In this document: positions 1 to 7,874 of the stretch, piece after piece
Layout: each line of letters starts with the position of its first letter
Position numbering within the stretch: the first letter of the stretch is position 1
NCBI GenBank assembly: GCA_964485395.1
Contig: CAZAJF010000017.1
Location: forward strand, 17,321 to 81,320
Source of the DNA: JANNSO01 sp964485395
Lineage (GTDB): Bacteria > Spirochaetota > Spirochaetia > Treponematales > UBA12059
DNA length: 64,000 nt
Direction of reading: 5' to 3'
The notes under the pieces: generated by a model
The model's database searches: none
What the model was told of the DNA's origin: nothing
The model's input: only the letters and a program-made list of their open reading frames with translations
Made by a program: the position numbers and the translations under genes

Positions 1-527
1 TGGATAAAAGTGCCCGTTTTCTCGTCAAAGCGGTCAAGTCCTTCCAAGGTTCCCACCCAAAGGCGCCCATCCCTGTCGCGAGCGATGGAGATGACGACAT
101 CGTTTACGAGAGAATCGGGAACCTGGGCATCATGATGCCAGGCCTGGAATCTTTGCGTTCTGGTATCAAAACGGGTAAGCCCGCCGTAGGTGCCAATCCA
201 GATAACTTCTCCGCCGGTATCAAGGAACATAGTTTGAATGAGGTTATGGGGAAGGCTGCCTTCATCGAAAGGCTCGTTTTCATAAACCTGAAAGGAGTGG
301 CCGTCATAGCGGTGAAGCCCTCCTTGCGTACCGAACCATAAAAACCCGGCGGCATCCTGTACTATGGAAGATACCGAAGCATTTTCCAAACCTTCCCGCA
401 AGGATATGTTTACAAACCGCGTATGGGTATCCTGAGCAAACAAAGAAACCACGCAATTTATTGATATAAATAAAATTAGCAAAATCAAACGGCTCACGCG
501 AATCCGCATATCCAGAAAATATGGCAT
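1..527 (-). CDS. Two-component-regulator propeller sensor, N-terminal part (runs off left edge)
   Basis: Reading the minus strand leftwards gives one open frame to position 1. It starts with a signal peptide (Arg-rich n-region, long Leu/Ile core, ending VSLFAQD) and continues with Reg_prop-type propeller repeats. The repeats show as FLWFGTQGGLHRYDG, VIWIGTYGGLTRFD and RLWVGTLEGLDRFD, each W-x-G-T-x-x-G-L-x-R-[YF]-D. Known proteins of this type are periplasmic beta-propeller sensors joined by a membrane segment to a kinase or diguanylate cyclase output, but the output domain lies outside the window. Possible ATGs are at 551, 527 and 509. I chose 527 because a GGAGAGGG lies 11 nt upstream; the one at 509 gives a tidier signal peptide. 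Confidence 0.8.
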   Translation of the reverse strand, partial: MPYFLDMRIRVSRLILLILFISINCVVSLFAQDTHTRFVNISLREGLENASVSSIVQDAAGFLWFGTQGGLHRYDGHSFQVYENEPFDEGSLPHNLIQTMFLDTGGEVIWIGTYGGLTRFDTRTQRFQAWHHDAQVPDSLVNDVVISIARDRDGRLWVGTLEGLDRFDEKTGTFI

Positions 528-554
528 ATTTTGTTGTTCCCTCTCCGACATACT

Positions 555-583
555 ACTATAATGACTGCCCGGGATATTTGCAA
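555..583 (-). promoter_or_regulatory. Sigma-70-type promoter of the propeller sensor gene
   Basis: On the minus strand TTGCAA (578-583) is separated by exactly 17 nt from TATAGT (555-560). Transcription would begin just before the GGAGAGGG ribosome-binding site of the sensor gene. Seen by eye only. Confidence 0.55.
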
Positions 584-629
584 ATATTAAATGCGGCCAT
601 CCAAAAATGGCGGAATTAGCCCGTTGCTC

Positions 630-658
630 TTGCACTGTCGCAGCGCTTAGGATACATT
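630..658 (+). promoter_or_regulatory. Sigma-70-type promoter of the J-domain gene
   Basis: TTGCAC (630-635), 17-nt spacer, TACATT (653-658), followed 19 nt later by the GTG start of the J-domain gene with GAGGGG between. It is back to back with the sensor promoter, which makes 528-676 a divergent control region. Confidence 0.5.
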
Positions 659-676
659 TAAAGAGCGAGGGGAACT

Positions 677-1159
677 GTGGATCAAATATTCGACCGTCTG
701 GGAAATCTGCTTAAATCATGGCTTTCGGACGAAGAGTCCACCGACAGGCAAAATCCTTCATCAAGCCGAAAAACCGGGGATCAGGACCTGGACGAGTCCA
801 TGGCCGAGCTGGATGCTTTCCTGAATGACGACCGCGAAACGCAGGAAAAACTACGCCGCGAAAAAGAAGCCCGCATGCGCGCGGAGGAAGAATCCCGAGT
901 CCGAAGCGGCGGCTCCCGCAACCAGTCCGGCCCTCCGCAGAAACTGCTGGATGCGTACAAGGCTTTGGGGCTGAGTTACGGTTGCGACTTTGCGACGGTA
1001 AAAAGCACCTACAAGCGCCTGCTCAAGGAACACCATCCGGACAAGCACGGCAACTCGCCCGAAGCGCAGAAGAAAGCCACCACCACGAGCGCGCGGATCA
1101 ATGACGCCTATCGGGTACTGGAAGCCTGGAACGAAAACGGCTCGCTGGGCGACGAATAA
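677..1159 (+). CDS. J-domain (DnaJ-like) protein
   Basis: This 160-residue protein starts at GTG after GAGGGGAACT. The first 55 residues are acidic and variable. Residues about 55-75 form a charged Arg/Glu-rich helix. The C-terminal third (about 87-152) is a J domain: LDAYKALGLSYGCDF, then the diagnostic HPD in KEHHPDKHGN, then a helix ending in INDAYRVLE. J domains stimulate DnaK-type Hsp70 ATPases. There is no Gly/Phe region, zinc domain or client-binding C-terminus, so this is not DnaJ itself but a specialised co-chaperone with the J domain at its C-terminal end. Its Hsp70 partner and client cannot be read here. fliS lies downstream behind its own promoter. Confidence 0.85.
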   Translation: MDQIFDRLGNLLKSWLSDEESTDRQNPSSSRKTGDQDLDESMAELDAFLNDDRETQEKLRREKEARMRAEEESRVRSGGSRNQSGPPQKLLDAYKALGLSYGCDFATVKSTYKRLLKEHHPDKHGNSPEAQKKATTTSARINDAYRVLEAWNENGSLGDE

Positions 1160-1168
1160 ACCGAAAAA

Positions 1169-1192
1169 GCCGTCTGCTTTTCCAAAGCAGGC
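1169..1192. terminator. Hairpin between the J-domain gene and fliS
   Basis: CTGCTTT-TCC-AAAGCAG forms a perfect 7-bp stem extended by GC pairs. The T-run lies on the minus-strand side (TTTTT after the stem), so it would terminate best in the minus direction. In the plus direction it may only separate the J-domain transcript from fliS. Confidence 0.4.
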
Positions 1193-1220
1193 TAAAGTCC
1201 GGTTTTAACCCGGCCGACAA
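1193..1220 (+). promoter_or_regulatory. Sigma-28 (FliA)-like promoter of fliS
   Basis: TAAAGT starts at 1193 and GCCGACAA lies at 1213-1220. This compares with the known flagellar sigma-28 consensus TAAA-N15-GCCGATAA; one base of the -10 differs and the spacer is 16. Its position 32 nt before the ATG of a late flagellar gene supports the reading. Confidence 0.6.
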
Positions 1221-1251
1221 TGATAACAGAACTATAGGGGGGATACCCAAG

Positions 1252-1686
1252 ATGATACAGAGTCCACTATCGGCGTATAAAGAAACTAGGGTTCGGACGG
1301 CAAGCCCGGGGCAGATGATCGTCATGCTGTACAACGAAGCGGTTAAGCAGTGCGACACGGCCACGGACCTGATCGGCAAGGATCTCAAGAAGAATCCGCA
1401 GTTTATAGAAAAAGTAAACGCGAGCATAAGCAAGGTGCAGGATATCGTTACCGAGCTCATGGCCAGCCTCGACTTCGAGGCGGGCGGAGACATAGCCCGG
1501 GACTTGTTCTCGCTGTATGTCTTCTTCAACAGGGAATTGATGGACGCCAATATACAGAAAGATTCCAAGAGGATCGGCGGTATCCGGACCATGCTCGACG
1601 AACTCAGGCAGGCATGGGTGCATGCCGCGTCCCAGACACAAGGTTCCGGGGGAGAGGCACGCACCGGCGTGAACATCGCGGGCTAA
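1252..1686 (+). CDS. fliS: Flagellar export chaperone FliS
   Basis: FliS binds newly made flagellin in the cytoplasm and keeps it from polymerising before export through the flagellar type III apparatus. The 144-residue protein has the family's N-terminal signature, SAYKETRVRTASPGQMIVML followed by YNEA, and an all-helical body, at the usual length for the family. The ATG follows GGGGGG by 9 nt. A sigma-28-like promoter lies just upstream, as expected for a late flagellar gene. A second probable flagellar chaperone starts 6 nt after the stop. Confidence 0.93.
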   Translation: MIQSPLSAYKETRVRTASPGQMIVMLYNEAVKQCDTATDLIGKDLKKNPQFIEKVNASISKVQDIVTELMASLDFEAGGDIARDLFSLYVFFNRELMDANIQKDSKRIGGIRTMLDELRQAWVHAASQTQGSGGEARTGVNIAG

Positions 1687-1692
1687 AGAATC

Positions 1693-2169
1693 ATGCAGAA
1701 CAAAAGTCGGCTGACGCAAAAGGAACTGGATGAACGGGTTTCGGTATTGAAACGCTTCCGGGAGCTTCTGGTGCGCCAGCGCGACAAGTTCAAGGATTAC
1801 ATGACCGTCCTTGACCACCAACGCGCCGACATAGAAAAAGGCGACGTCGATGCCCTGGTAGCCCACGTAGAGCTGGAACAGGGCATGGTGGCCGAGATTT
1901 TCGCGGTGCAAAAGGTAATCGACCCGCTCGAGGACATGTACCGCGCCGCCTACAAGGGCATGGAACCCGAAGGCCTCCCCGAACTCAAGGATACCCTCAC
2001 GGCGCTCAAGAACGAGGTTGTCGTACGTAATTCGGAAAATCGCGCATTGCTCAAGCAACGCATGGAAATGCTCCGCCACGAGATGATGACCATAAATAAT
2101 CCCTACTCCAAAAGAAAAAGCGTCTATTCAGGAACTCCCGAGCCGAAAGCTCTGGATATCAGCGGCTAA
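1693..2169 (+). CDS. FlgN/FliT-like flagellar chaperone (probable)
   Basis: This 158-residue protein is almost entirely helical and charged, with coiled-coil heptads at about 10-75 and 95-130. It ends in a short polar tail containing NNPYSKRKS. Its size, composition and position 6 nt after fliS resemble FlgN-type chaperones, which carry hook-filament junction proteins to the export gate. I see no sequence motif that settles this, so the assignment rests mostly on context. It is probably cotranscribed with fliS; polA follows after 20 nt. Confidence 0.6.
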   Translation: MQNKSRLTQKELDERVSVLKRFRELLVRQRDKFKDYMTVLDHQRADIEKGDVDALVAHVELEQGMVAEIFAVQKVIDPLEDMYRAAYKGMEPEGLPELKDTLTALKNEVVVRNSENRALLKQRMEMLRHEMMTINNPYSKRKSVYSGTPEPKALDISG

Positions 2170-2189
2170 AAGACGCTACACTCTATGCC

Positions 2190-4937
2190 ATGGAACCATT
2201 ATTCCTCATCGATGCCTACGGCATAATCTACCGTTCATATTTCGCGTTCATCTCCAAACCGCTGCGCAACCCGCGCGGGCAGAACATATCGGCCGCCTTC
2301 GGCTTCTTCCGCAGCATTTTTCAGCTGTGGGACAGCTACAAGCCAACGGCCATGGCCGCAGTCTTCGACTCGCGCACGCCCACCTTCAGGCATGTCATGT
2401 ACGAACCCTACAAGGCCACCCGCCAGAAGACCCCCGAGGATCTGTATACGCAGATTCCGCTGGTGGAGGAAATACTCGCCGAGCTGGGTATTCCCATGCT
2501 CCGAACCGACGGCTACGAGGCCGACGACCTCATTGCCACCCTCGCCAGGCAATGCCGCGAGGAAGGTCGCCCCTGCTATGTGGTTTCCGGCGACAAGGAC
2601 CTGCTTCAGCTGGTGGGCGGCTCGGTACGCGCCTTGAGGCCGGACCGCGACCAAGGCTTCATGCTGATAGGCCCGGCCGAGGTTGCCCAGGAATGGGGAG
2701 TTTCGCCGGAAGGCATCCTGGACTACCTGTCGCTCACCGGTGACGCGTCGGACAACATTCCCGGCGTTCCGGGCGTAGGCGACAAAACGGCGCTTAAGCT
2801 GTTGAACGAGTGGGGCAGCTTCGACGCAATCTGGGAGAACCTGCCTCAGGTAAAGCCCGATTCGCTCCGGGGCAAGCTTGAAAAAGGTCGCGAAAGCGCC
2901 ATGCTCTCCCGAACCCTCGTAACCCTTGCGTACGACGTACCGCTTACCATAAAGAGCCTGGACGAACTCCAAGTACCCGCGTTGAAGCGCGACGAAGCCA
3001 GCGCGGTCTTTATGCGCGAGGGCATGCGGAGCCTCGCCACGCGAAAGGCGGCAGACGGCTTGGACAAGCTCGAGACGAAGGAAAAACCGCGGGCGGGCGA
3101 ATTATTCAGCGACAGCGACATCAAGCAGGACAAGTTGCCCGACGGCTTTTCCAAGCCCGGAAAATACGAGACGGTCCTGACCGAGGAATCGCTGGACCGC
3201 TGGATTGGCGCGGCGATGAAAGCCGACTGCTTCTCGTTCGACTGCGAAACGGATTCGCTGGACGAAATGCGCACCATGCCCGTGGGCTGCTCCATCGCGC
3301 TGCAGCCGGGTACCGCCTGTTATATTCCAATTACGGCCGACGGCGGAACCCCGCTGCCCGCGGAAACGATACGTTCGGCGGTAAAGAAACTGCTGGCCCG
3401 GCCGGACGCGCTGGTTGTGGGGCAAAACCTCAAGTTCGACATGCACGTGATGGAAAATTGGGGATGCCCCATCCAAGGCCGAACCTGGGACACCATGATA
3501 GCCGCCTGGCTACTGGACCCCGAGCGGGATTCCTTGAAGCTCGAGAACCTGGGCGACTCGTTCCTCGGTTTCGGCGGTACGCCCTACGCGGACGTGGCGC
3601 CCAAAGGCACTCTGTTCTCTCAGGTATCGCTGGACAAGGCAGGCGACTACGCGGCAGAGGACGCGGACCTGGCGCTCCGCCTCAAGATTACGCTCGAGCC
3701 CCTTTTAAAACAGAAAAAGCTATTGAATCTTTTTGAGACCGTGGAGATGCCGGTACTGAAGCTGCTCGCGCGCATGGAGCGGAACGGCATTCTCGTAGAT
3801 CCCGCGGCGCTGGCTTCCTTCGGCGCGGAACTTGAGGCGAAACTGGCTGAAACGCAGAAGGAAACCTATGCGCTGGCCGGGCGCGAGTTTAACATGAACT
3901 CACCGAAGCAGCTTCAGGAAATATTGTTCGTGGAGCGCAAGCTTACGACGGGCAAGAAAACCAAGACCGGTTTCAGTACCGACGTCTCGGTGCTCGAGGA
4001 GCTTGCGCGCGAGGATCCCCTGCCCGCCTTGATCCTGAAGCACCGCGGCATGCAGAAGCTCAAGAGCACGTACGTGGACTCGCTCCTCGAGCTGTGCAAG
4101 ACCGAGAGCCGCATACACACGCATTACGTCCAGACCGGCACCGCCACAGGCCGCCTTTCCAGCCGCGACCCGAACCTACAGAACATTCCGGTGCGCGACG
4201 AGGACGGCAGGCGAATCCGCCAGGCTTTCGTCGCCGACGAGGACATGGTGTTCATCTCGGCCGACTATGCGCAGATAGAGCTGGTGGTGTTCGCGCACCT
4301 GGCCGGCGACGAGGAACTGTGCAAGGCTTTCGTCAGCGGCGACGACGTGCACAAGCATACGGCGGCGCTCATATTCGGGAAAGACGAGGCCGAGGTGACC
4401 CCTTCGGAACGGCGCGCGGCAAAAACAATCAACTTCGGCGTCATCTACGGCATGGGCGCGTTCCGGCTCGCGCAAGAACTGGGCATTCCGCGCGGCGAGG
4501 CACAGCGCTTCATCGACGCGTATTTCGCGCGCTACAACGGCGTGGCGAGGTTTATCCAGAAAACGGTCGAAGGCGCCCAGAAGGATGGATTCGTCACGAC
4601 GATACTGGGCAGGCAGCGGCCCATCGGAGCCATACTCAGCCGCAACGCCAACGAGCGCCAAGGCGCGGAGCGCATAGCCGTGAACACGCCTATACAGGGC
4701 TCAGCTGCCGATATCATGAAACTGGCGATGCTCAAGGTCGACGCCATGCTGTCAGAGCGATTTCCCCGCGCCCGGCTGCTACTCCAGGTGCACGACGAAC
4801 TTATAATCGAGGTGCCCCAAAGCGAGGCGGAAACCATAGCGGCCGCTGTGAAGGAAACCATGGCGTCGGCGTATCGGCTATCCATTCCGTTGCGGGCCAG
4901 CGTCGAGACGGCTAAAAGCTGGGGCGGCGTGCATTGA
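2190..4937 (+). CDS. polA: DNA polymerase I
   Basis: The 915-residue enzyme fills gaps and removes RNA primers during replication and excision repair. Three domains appear in order. The 5'-nuclease (about 1-290) has TDGYEADDLIATLA, VVSGDKDLLQLV and GDASDNIPGVPGVG. A DnaQ-type 3'-5' exonuclease (about 330-510) has FDCETDSL, QNLKFDMHVM and YAAEDADLALRL, so the acidic residues needed for proofreading appear intact. The family A polymerase (about 540-915) has SSRDPNLQNIP, DYAQIELVVFAH (motif A), RAAKTINFGVIYGMG (motif B) and LQVHDELIIEV (motif C). Length is close to E. coli Pol I. The stop overlaps the start of coaE by 4 nt, so the two are coupled. Confidence 0.98.
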   Translation: MEPLFLIDAYGIIYRSYFAFISKPLRNPRGQNISAAFGFFRSIFQLWDSYKPTAMAAVFDSRTPTFRHVMYEPYKATRQKTPEDLYTQIPLVEEILAELGIPMLRTDGYEADDLIATLARQCREEGRPCYVVSGDKDLLQLVGGSVRALRPDRDQGFMLIGPAEVAQEWGVSPEGILDYLSLTGDASDNIPGVPGVGDKTALKLLNEWGSFDAIWENLPQVKPDSLRGKLEKGRESAMLSRTLVTLAYDVPLTIKSLDELQVPALKRDEASAVFMREGMRSLATRKAADGLDKLETKEKPRAGELFSDSDIKQDKLPDGFSKPGKYETVLTEESLDRWIGAAMKADCFSFDCETDSLDEMRTMPVGCSIALQPGTACYIPITADGGTPLPAETIRSAVKKLLARPDALVVGQNLKFDMHVMENWGCPIQGRTWDTMIAAWLLDPERDSLKLENLGDSFLGFGGTPYADVAPKGTLFSQVSLDKAGDYAAEDADLALRLKITLEPLLKQKKLLNLFETVEMPVLKLLARMERNGILVDPAALASFGAELEAKLAETQKETYALAGREFNMNSPKQLQEILFVERKLTTGKKTKTGFSTDVSVLEELAREDPLPALILKHRGMQKLKSTYVDSLLELCKTESRIHTHYVQTGTATGRLSSRDPNLQNIPVRDEDGRRIRQAFVADEDMVFISADYAQIELVVFAHLAGDEELCKAFVSGDDVHKHTAALIFGKDEAEVTPSERRAAKTINFGVIYGMGAFRLAQELGIPRGEAQRFIDAYFARYNGVARFIQKTVEGAQKDGFVTTILGRQRPIGAILSRNANERQGAERIAVNTPIQGSAADIMKLAMLKVDAMLSERFPRARLLLQVHDELIIEVPQSEAETIAAAVKETMASAYRLSIPLRASVETAKSWGGVH

Positions 4938-5548
4938 TACTGGGACTTACAGGCAGCTATTGCGCCGGCAAAAACATGGTAGCCCGGATTCTCGAGGAAC
5001 AGGGCTGGCATTGCATCGATGTGGACACGCTGGGGCACGAAGCCCTCGCTGCCTGCATCGATGAAGTGTCGGGCCTACTGGGCCCGGCTGTCGTCAACCC
5101 TGACGGCACCCCGAACCGTAAAGCGATCGGCGCGGCTGTCTTCGCCGACCCCGCCCTTCTCGCTCGCTACGAAGCCATCGTCCATCCCGCCATGTTCCGC
5201 CTCTGCGAGGAAAAAATAAATCACGCCGCGTCACGCGGAAATAAAATCTGCATCAACGCCATGATCCTGTATAAAATGCCGCAGGCTGTGCTCTGCGACG
5301 CCATCCTGGAGCTTAAGGCGCCGCTGTGCCGGAGAATCGCCAGGGGAATGAAACGTGACGGGCTATCCATGCGGAGAATAATGGACAGGATAAACAGGCA
5401 GAAGCCTCTATTAAAAAAAGGCGGATTGTTCGCAGCCAAGAGAATACGCCTTTCGAACGACGGAAGCGCTTCCGCCCTGCGGAAAAAAGTGCTGGCGCTC
5501 CTCGAGTCCCTCTCGCCCGCTTCCGGCCGCAACCCTCAAAATCCATAG
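4934..5548 (+). CDS. coaE: Dephospho-CoA kinase
   Basis: CoaE phosphorylates the ribose 3'-OH of dephospho-CoA, the last step of coenzyme A synthesis. The 204-residue frame starts at TTG overlapping the polA stop. It begins with the P-loop region LGLTGSYCAGKN, then shows the family's DVDTLGHEAL and IVHPAMFR. The Walker A loop ends GKN rather than the usual GK[ST], so the hydroxyl residue that normally contacts Mg-ATP is replaced by Asn. The C-terminal half is also atypical (INAMILYKMPQAVLCD). I still expect a CoaE-family protein, but activity is less certain than in canonical members. Confidence 0.85.
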   Translation: MILGLTGSYCAGKNMVARILEEQGWHCIDVDTLGHEALAACIDEVSGLLGPAVVNPDGTPNRKAIGAAVFADPALLARYEAIVHPAMFRLCEEKINHAASRGNKICINAMILYKMPQAVLCDAILELKAPLCRRIARGMKRDGLSMRRIMDRINRQKPLLKKGGLFAAKRIRLSNDGSASALRKKVLALLESLSPASGRNPQNP

Positions 5549-5649
5549 CTATCGCGCTAAACTCCTGCGCGGAAAAACCGATAGTAATAGAGAGCATATG
5601 TCCAAAGACCGCAACGAGTATCGACGTATGCCCGAATGAGGGGGTTTCA

Positions 5650-6393
5650 ATGATGGTGGAAACAAGAAAAGTATTCGTGGTGCTGTTCAGTCTGGCCGTA
5701 GCCGTTTTAATCGTCTTCGGTTTCGCGTTTCTCGCGCGCATGCAGGGAAAGAACAACGCCAAGGCGCCCGTATCGATCGCGGGCAACCTGCCATCACGGA
5801 CTACGGCTCCCGATGCATACGCGAATACGATTACGCCGGCGCCCATTCCGGAAGCATCGCAGCCGGAAGCTCCCGTCGGCGATAACATTATTATCTATTA
5901 TGGTGATAAACCCGATCCGGCGACATTGCAAGGCGCCTCATTGAACGCAAGCGGCACAGGCTCGGACATACCCCCGGGAACCGACGGAACCGCGCAATCC
6001 CCACAAGGCGTTCCGGTACCCGCCAAAGATTATTCCCCCGCGACCGCTACGCCGAGCGCCGTTACCAAACCAGCGGTAAAACCCGCAAGCACCGCCAAAG
6101 TAACCCCCAAGGTTGCAGCCAAACCGGCCGCCAAGCCCACGTCCGTTACGGAATATTGGATTCAGGCGGCGAGCCTGGCCAGCCGCTCCCGGGCGGAAGA
6201 CATGCAGCGGGATATCGCTTCCAAGGGACTTTCTTCCGTGATCACCGTCAAGGACATCGACGGAAAAACCTGGTACCGCATTCGAATCGGCCCATATCGG
6301 GCAAAGAATGAAGCCCAGGGCTGGCTGGAAAAAATTAAAAAACTCGCCGGCTGCACTGAAGCGTATATGGCGATGCAGACGGTTCAAAAATAA
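5650..6393 (+). CDS. Membrane-anchored SPOR-domain protein
   Basis: The protein has 247 residues. A short cytoplasmic N-terminus leads into one membrane helix (about 8-27). A long periplasmic linker rich in Pro, Ala and Thr follows (about 35-160, with Ala-Lys-Pro repeats near 135-155). The C-terminal SPOR domain (about 165-245) shows YWIQAASLASRSRAEDMQRD and TWYRIRIGPYRAKNEA. SPOR domains bind denuded glycan strands at division septa, so a role in septal wall remodelling is likely. The ATG at 5650 follows GAGGGGG by 5 nt. It is a stand-alone gene, with coaE ending 101 nt upstream. Confidence 0.85.
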   Translation: MMVETRKVFVVLFSLAVAVLIVFGFAFLARMQGKNNAKAPVSIAGNLPSRTTAPDAYANTITPAPIPEASQPEAPVGDNIIIYYGDKPDPATLQGASLNASGTGSDIPPGTDGTAQSPQGVPVPAKDYSPATATPSAVTKPAVKPASTAKVTPKVAAKPAAKPTSVTEYWIQAASLASRSRAEDMQRDIASKGLSSVITVKDIDGKTWYRIRIGPYRAKNEAQGWLEKIKKLAGCTEAYMAMQTVQK

Positions 6394-6413
6394 GCCTCAG
6401 ATAAAAAAAGCCC

Positions 6414-6442
6414 TCGACTACTTAACATCTGGGTAGTATACT
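6414..6442 (+). promoter_or_regulatory. Promoter of the radical-SAM gene
   Basis: TCGACT (6414-6419), 17-nt spacer, TATACT (6437-6442). The ATG lies only 8 nt after the -10 and has no Shine-Dalgarno, which suggests a leaderless or nearly leaderless transcript. Confidence 0.5.
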
Positions 6443-6449
6443 GGATGTC

Positions 6450-7874
6450 ATGAATGATGTTCAGTCGAAAATAGCCATACTGAGCGGCGCTGCAAAGTTC
6501 GACGCGTCCTGTTCCAGTTCGGGCAGTGCGCGTCCCAACTCCGGCGGCCTTGGAAACGGAGCCGTTGCGGGCATCTGCCATGCATGGTCCGCGGACGGCC
6601 GCTGCGTGTCGCTTCTCAAAGTGTTGCTTAGCAACGCCTGCGCCTGGAACTGCGCCTATTGCGTCAACCGGAGCAGCAACGACACCCCGCGCGCGAGTCT
6701 CGAGCCTGAAGAACTCATCCGAACCATCGTGGATTTTTATCGAAGGAATTATATAGAAGGCGCATTTTTGTCTTCGGGAGTCATCGGCTGCCCCGATGCC
6801 ACGATGGAACGCCTCATCGATGTCGCAAGAACCCTTCGTACCCGCGAAAAATTCTTCGGCTACCTGCACATGAAAATAATTCCCGGTACCAGCGAAAACT
6901 TGGTCCTTGAAGCTGCCCGCTGGGCGGATCGCGTTTCCGTGAATATCGAGATGCCCAGCGCTCGCAGTCTGTCGCTCCTCGCGCCCGATAAAACCCCTGC
7001 TTCCATCTTCCAACCCATGAAAAGTCTCGCGCGCGCCAGCGGATTCGTTCCCAAGCAACTGCCGTCCCCTGTAAAAAGCATCGATGCAGCATCAAAACCG
7101 CAGGCATCTTTTCAGGAAAACCTACCCGAGCTCCGCGAAACGGTCGTGGCTGAACCGAGGCCCCTGTACGATACAAACACTCCGTCCGTGCTGGATGCCC
7201 GTAAAACCAGAAGCCGAAATCCGGATGCTCCATCCATCCCCGCGGGGCAAACCACCCAGATGGTCATCGGCGCATCGCCCGATACCGACGCCGCGATTCT
7301 TCACCTTGCGGAGAATCTCTATCTTGCCTACGATGTTCGCCGAGTTTATTACTCCGCTTATATACCCGTAAGTACCGATCCCCGGCTGCCCATGGCCGGA
7401 AGGCCTCCCCTGCTTCGGGAGCACCGCCTGTACCAAGCTGATTGGCTGTTCCGGTTTTACGGCTTCACCGCCTCGGAAATACTCGATCCCGCGCAGCCGT
7501 TCCTGGCGGAGGACATCGATCCCAAATGCGCCTGGGCCTTGCGCAACATGGATGCGTTCCCCGTGGAAATAAACAAGGCCGATTACCGCACGCTTCTTAA
7601 AGTGCCGGGAATCGGTCCGGTTTCCGCCAGCAGGATCGTGAAAGCGCGCCGCCTCGCCTGCCTCGGCTTCGGACACCTCAAAAAACTCGGCGTCGTCCTC
7701 AAGCGGGCGCAAGGTTTCATAACATGCGGAGGCTTGTTGGCCACCGGCGGCCCCTGGAGGATGGGCAAGGGGGACTCGCCCGAGACGATACGGCGATACC
7801 TCAAGGACAAGGCTCCCGCCTGGTGCGCTCCGCTGCAGTTCACGCTCGATTTTGACGGCGCCGCAGATGCGTGA
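6450..7874 (+). CDS. Radical-SAM protein of the DNA modification/repair family, with helix-hairpin-helix
   Basis: The 474-residue protein has the radical-SAM cluster motif CAWNCAYC (Cys64, 68, 71), which holds a [4Fe-4S] cluster that cleaves S-adenosylmethionine. The N-terminal KFDASCSSSG and the SSGVIGCPDATMERLI segment fit the family annotated as putative DNA modification/repair radical-SAM proteins. Near residues 375-400, NKADYRTLLKVPGIGPVSAS plus RIVKARR is a helix-hairpin-helix DNA-binding element. It overlaps the downstream DUF4130-type gene, its usual partner, so the pair is probably one operon and one pathway. The substrate of this family is, as far as I know, not established. No uracil-DNA glycosylase domain is visible in either protein. 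Confidence 0.85.
   Translation: MNDVQSKIAILSGAAKFDASCSSSGSARPNSGGLGNGAVAGICHAWSADGRCVSLLKVLLSNACAWNCAYCVNRSSNDTPRASLEPEELIRTIVDFYRRNYIEGAFLSSGVIGCPDATMERLIDVARTLRTREKFFGYLHMKIIPGTSENLVLEAARWADRVSVNIEMPSARSLSLLAPDKTPASIFQPMKSLARASGFVPKQLPSPVKSIDAASKPQASFQENLPELRETVVAEPRPLYDTNTPSVLDARKTRSRNPDAPSIPAGQTTQMVIGASPDTDAAILHLAENLYLAYDVRRVYYSAYIPVSTDPRLPMAGRPPLLREHRLYQADWLFRFYGFTASEILDPAQPFLAEDIDPKCAWALRNMDAFPVEINKADYRTLLKVPGIGPVSASRIVKARRLACLGFGHLKKLGVVLKRAQGFITCGGLLATGGPWRMGKGDSPETIRRYLKDKAPAWCAPLQFTLDFDGAADA

Noticed and set aside
4094..4915. A 273-codon frame inside polA
   Set aside because: A shadow frame rich in Arg and Pro, lying within conserved polymerase motifs of the real frame.
5598..5639. 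A 13-codon frame upstream of the SPOR gene
   Set aside because: Weak ribosome-binding site, no regulatory codon run and no hairpin pair that would mark a leader peptide.
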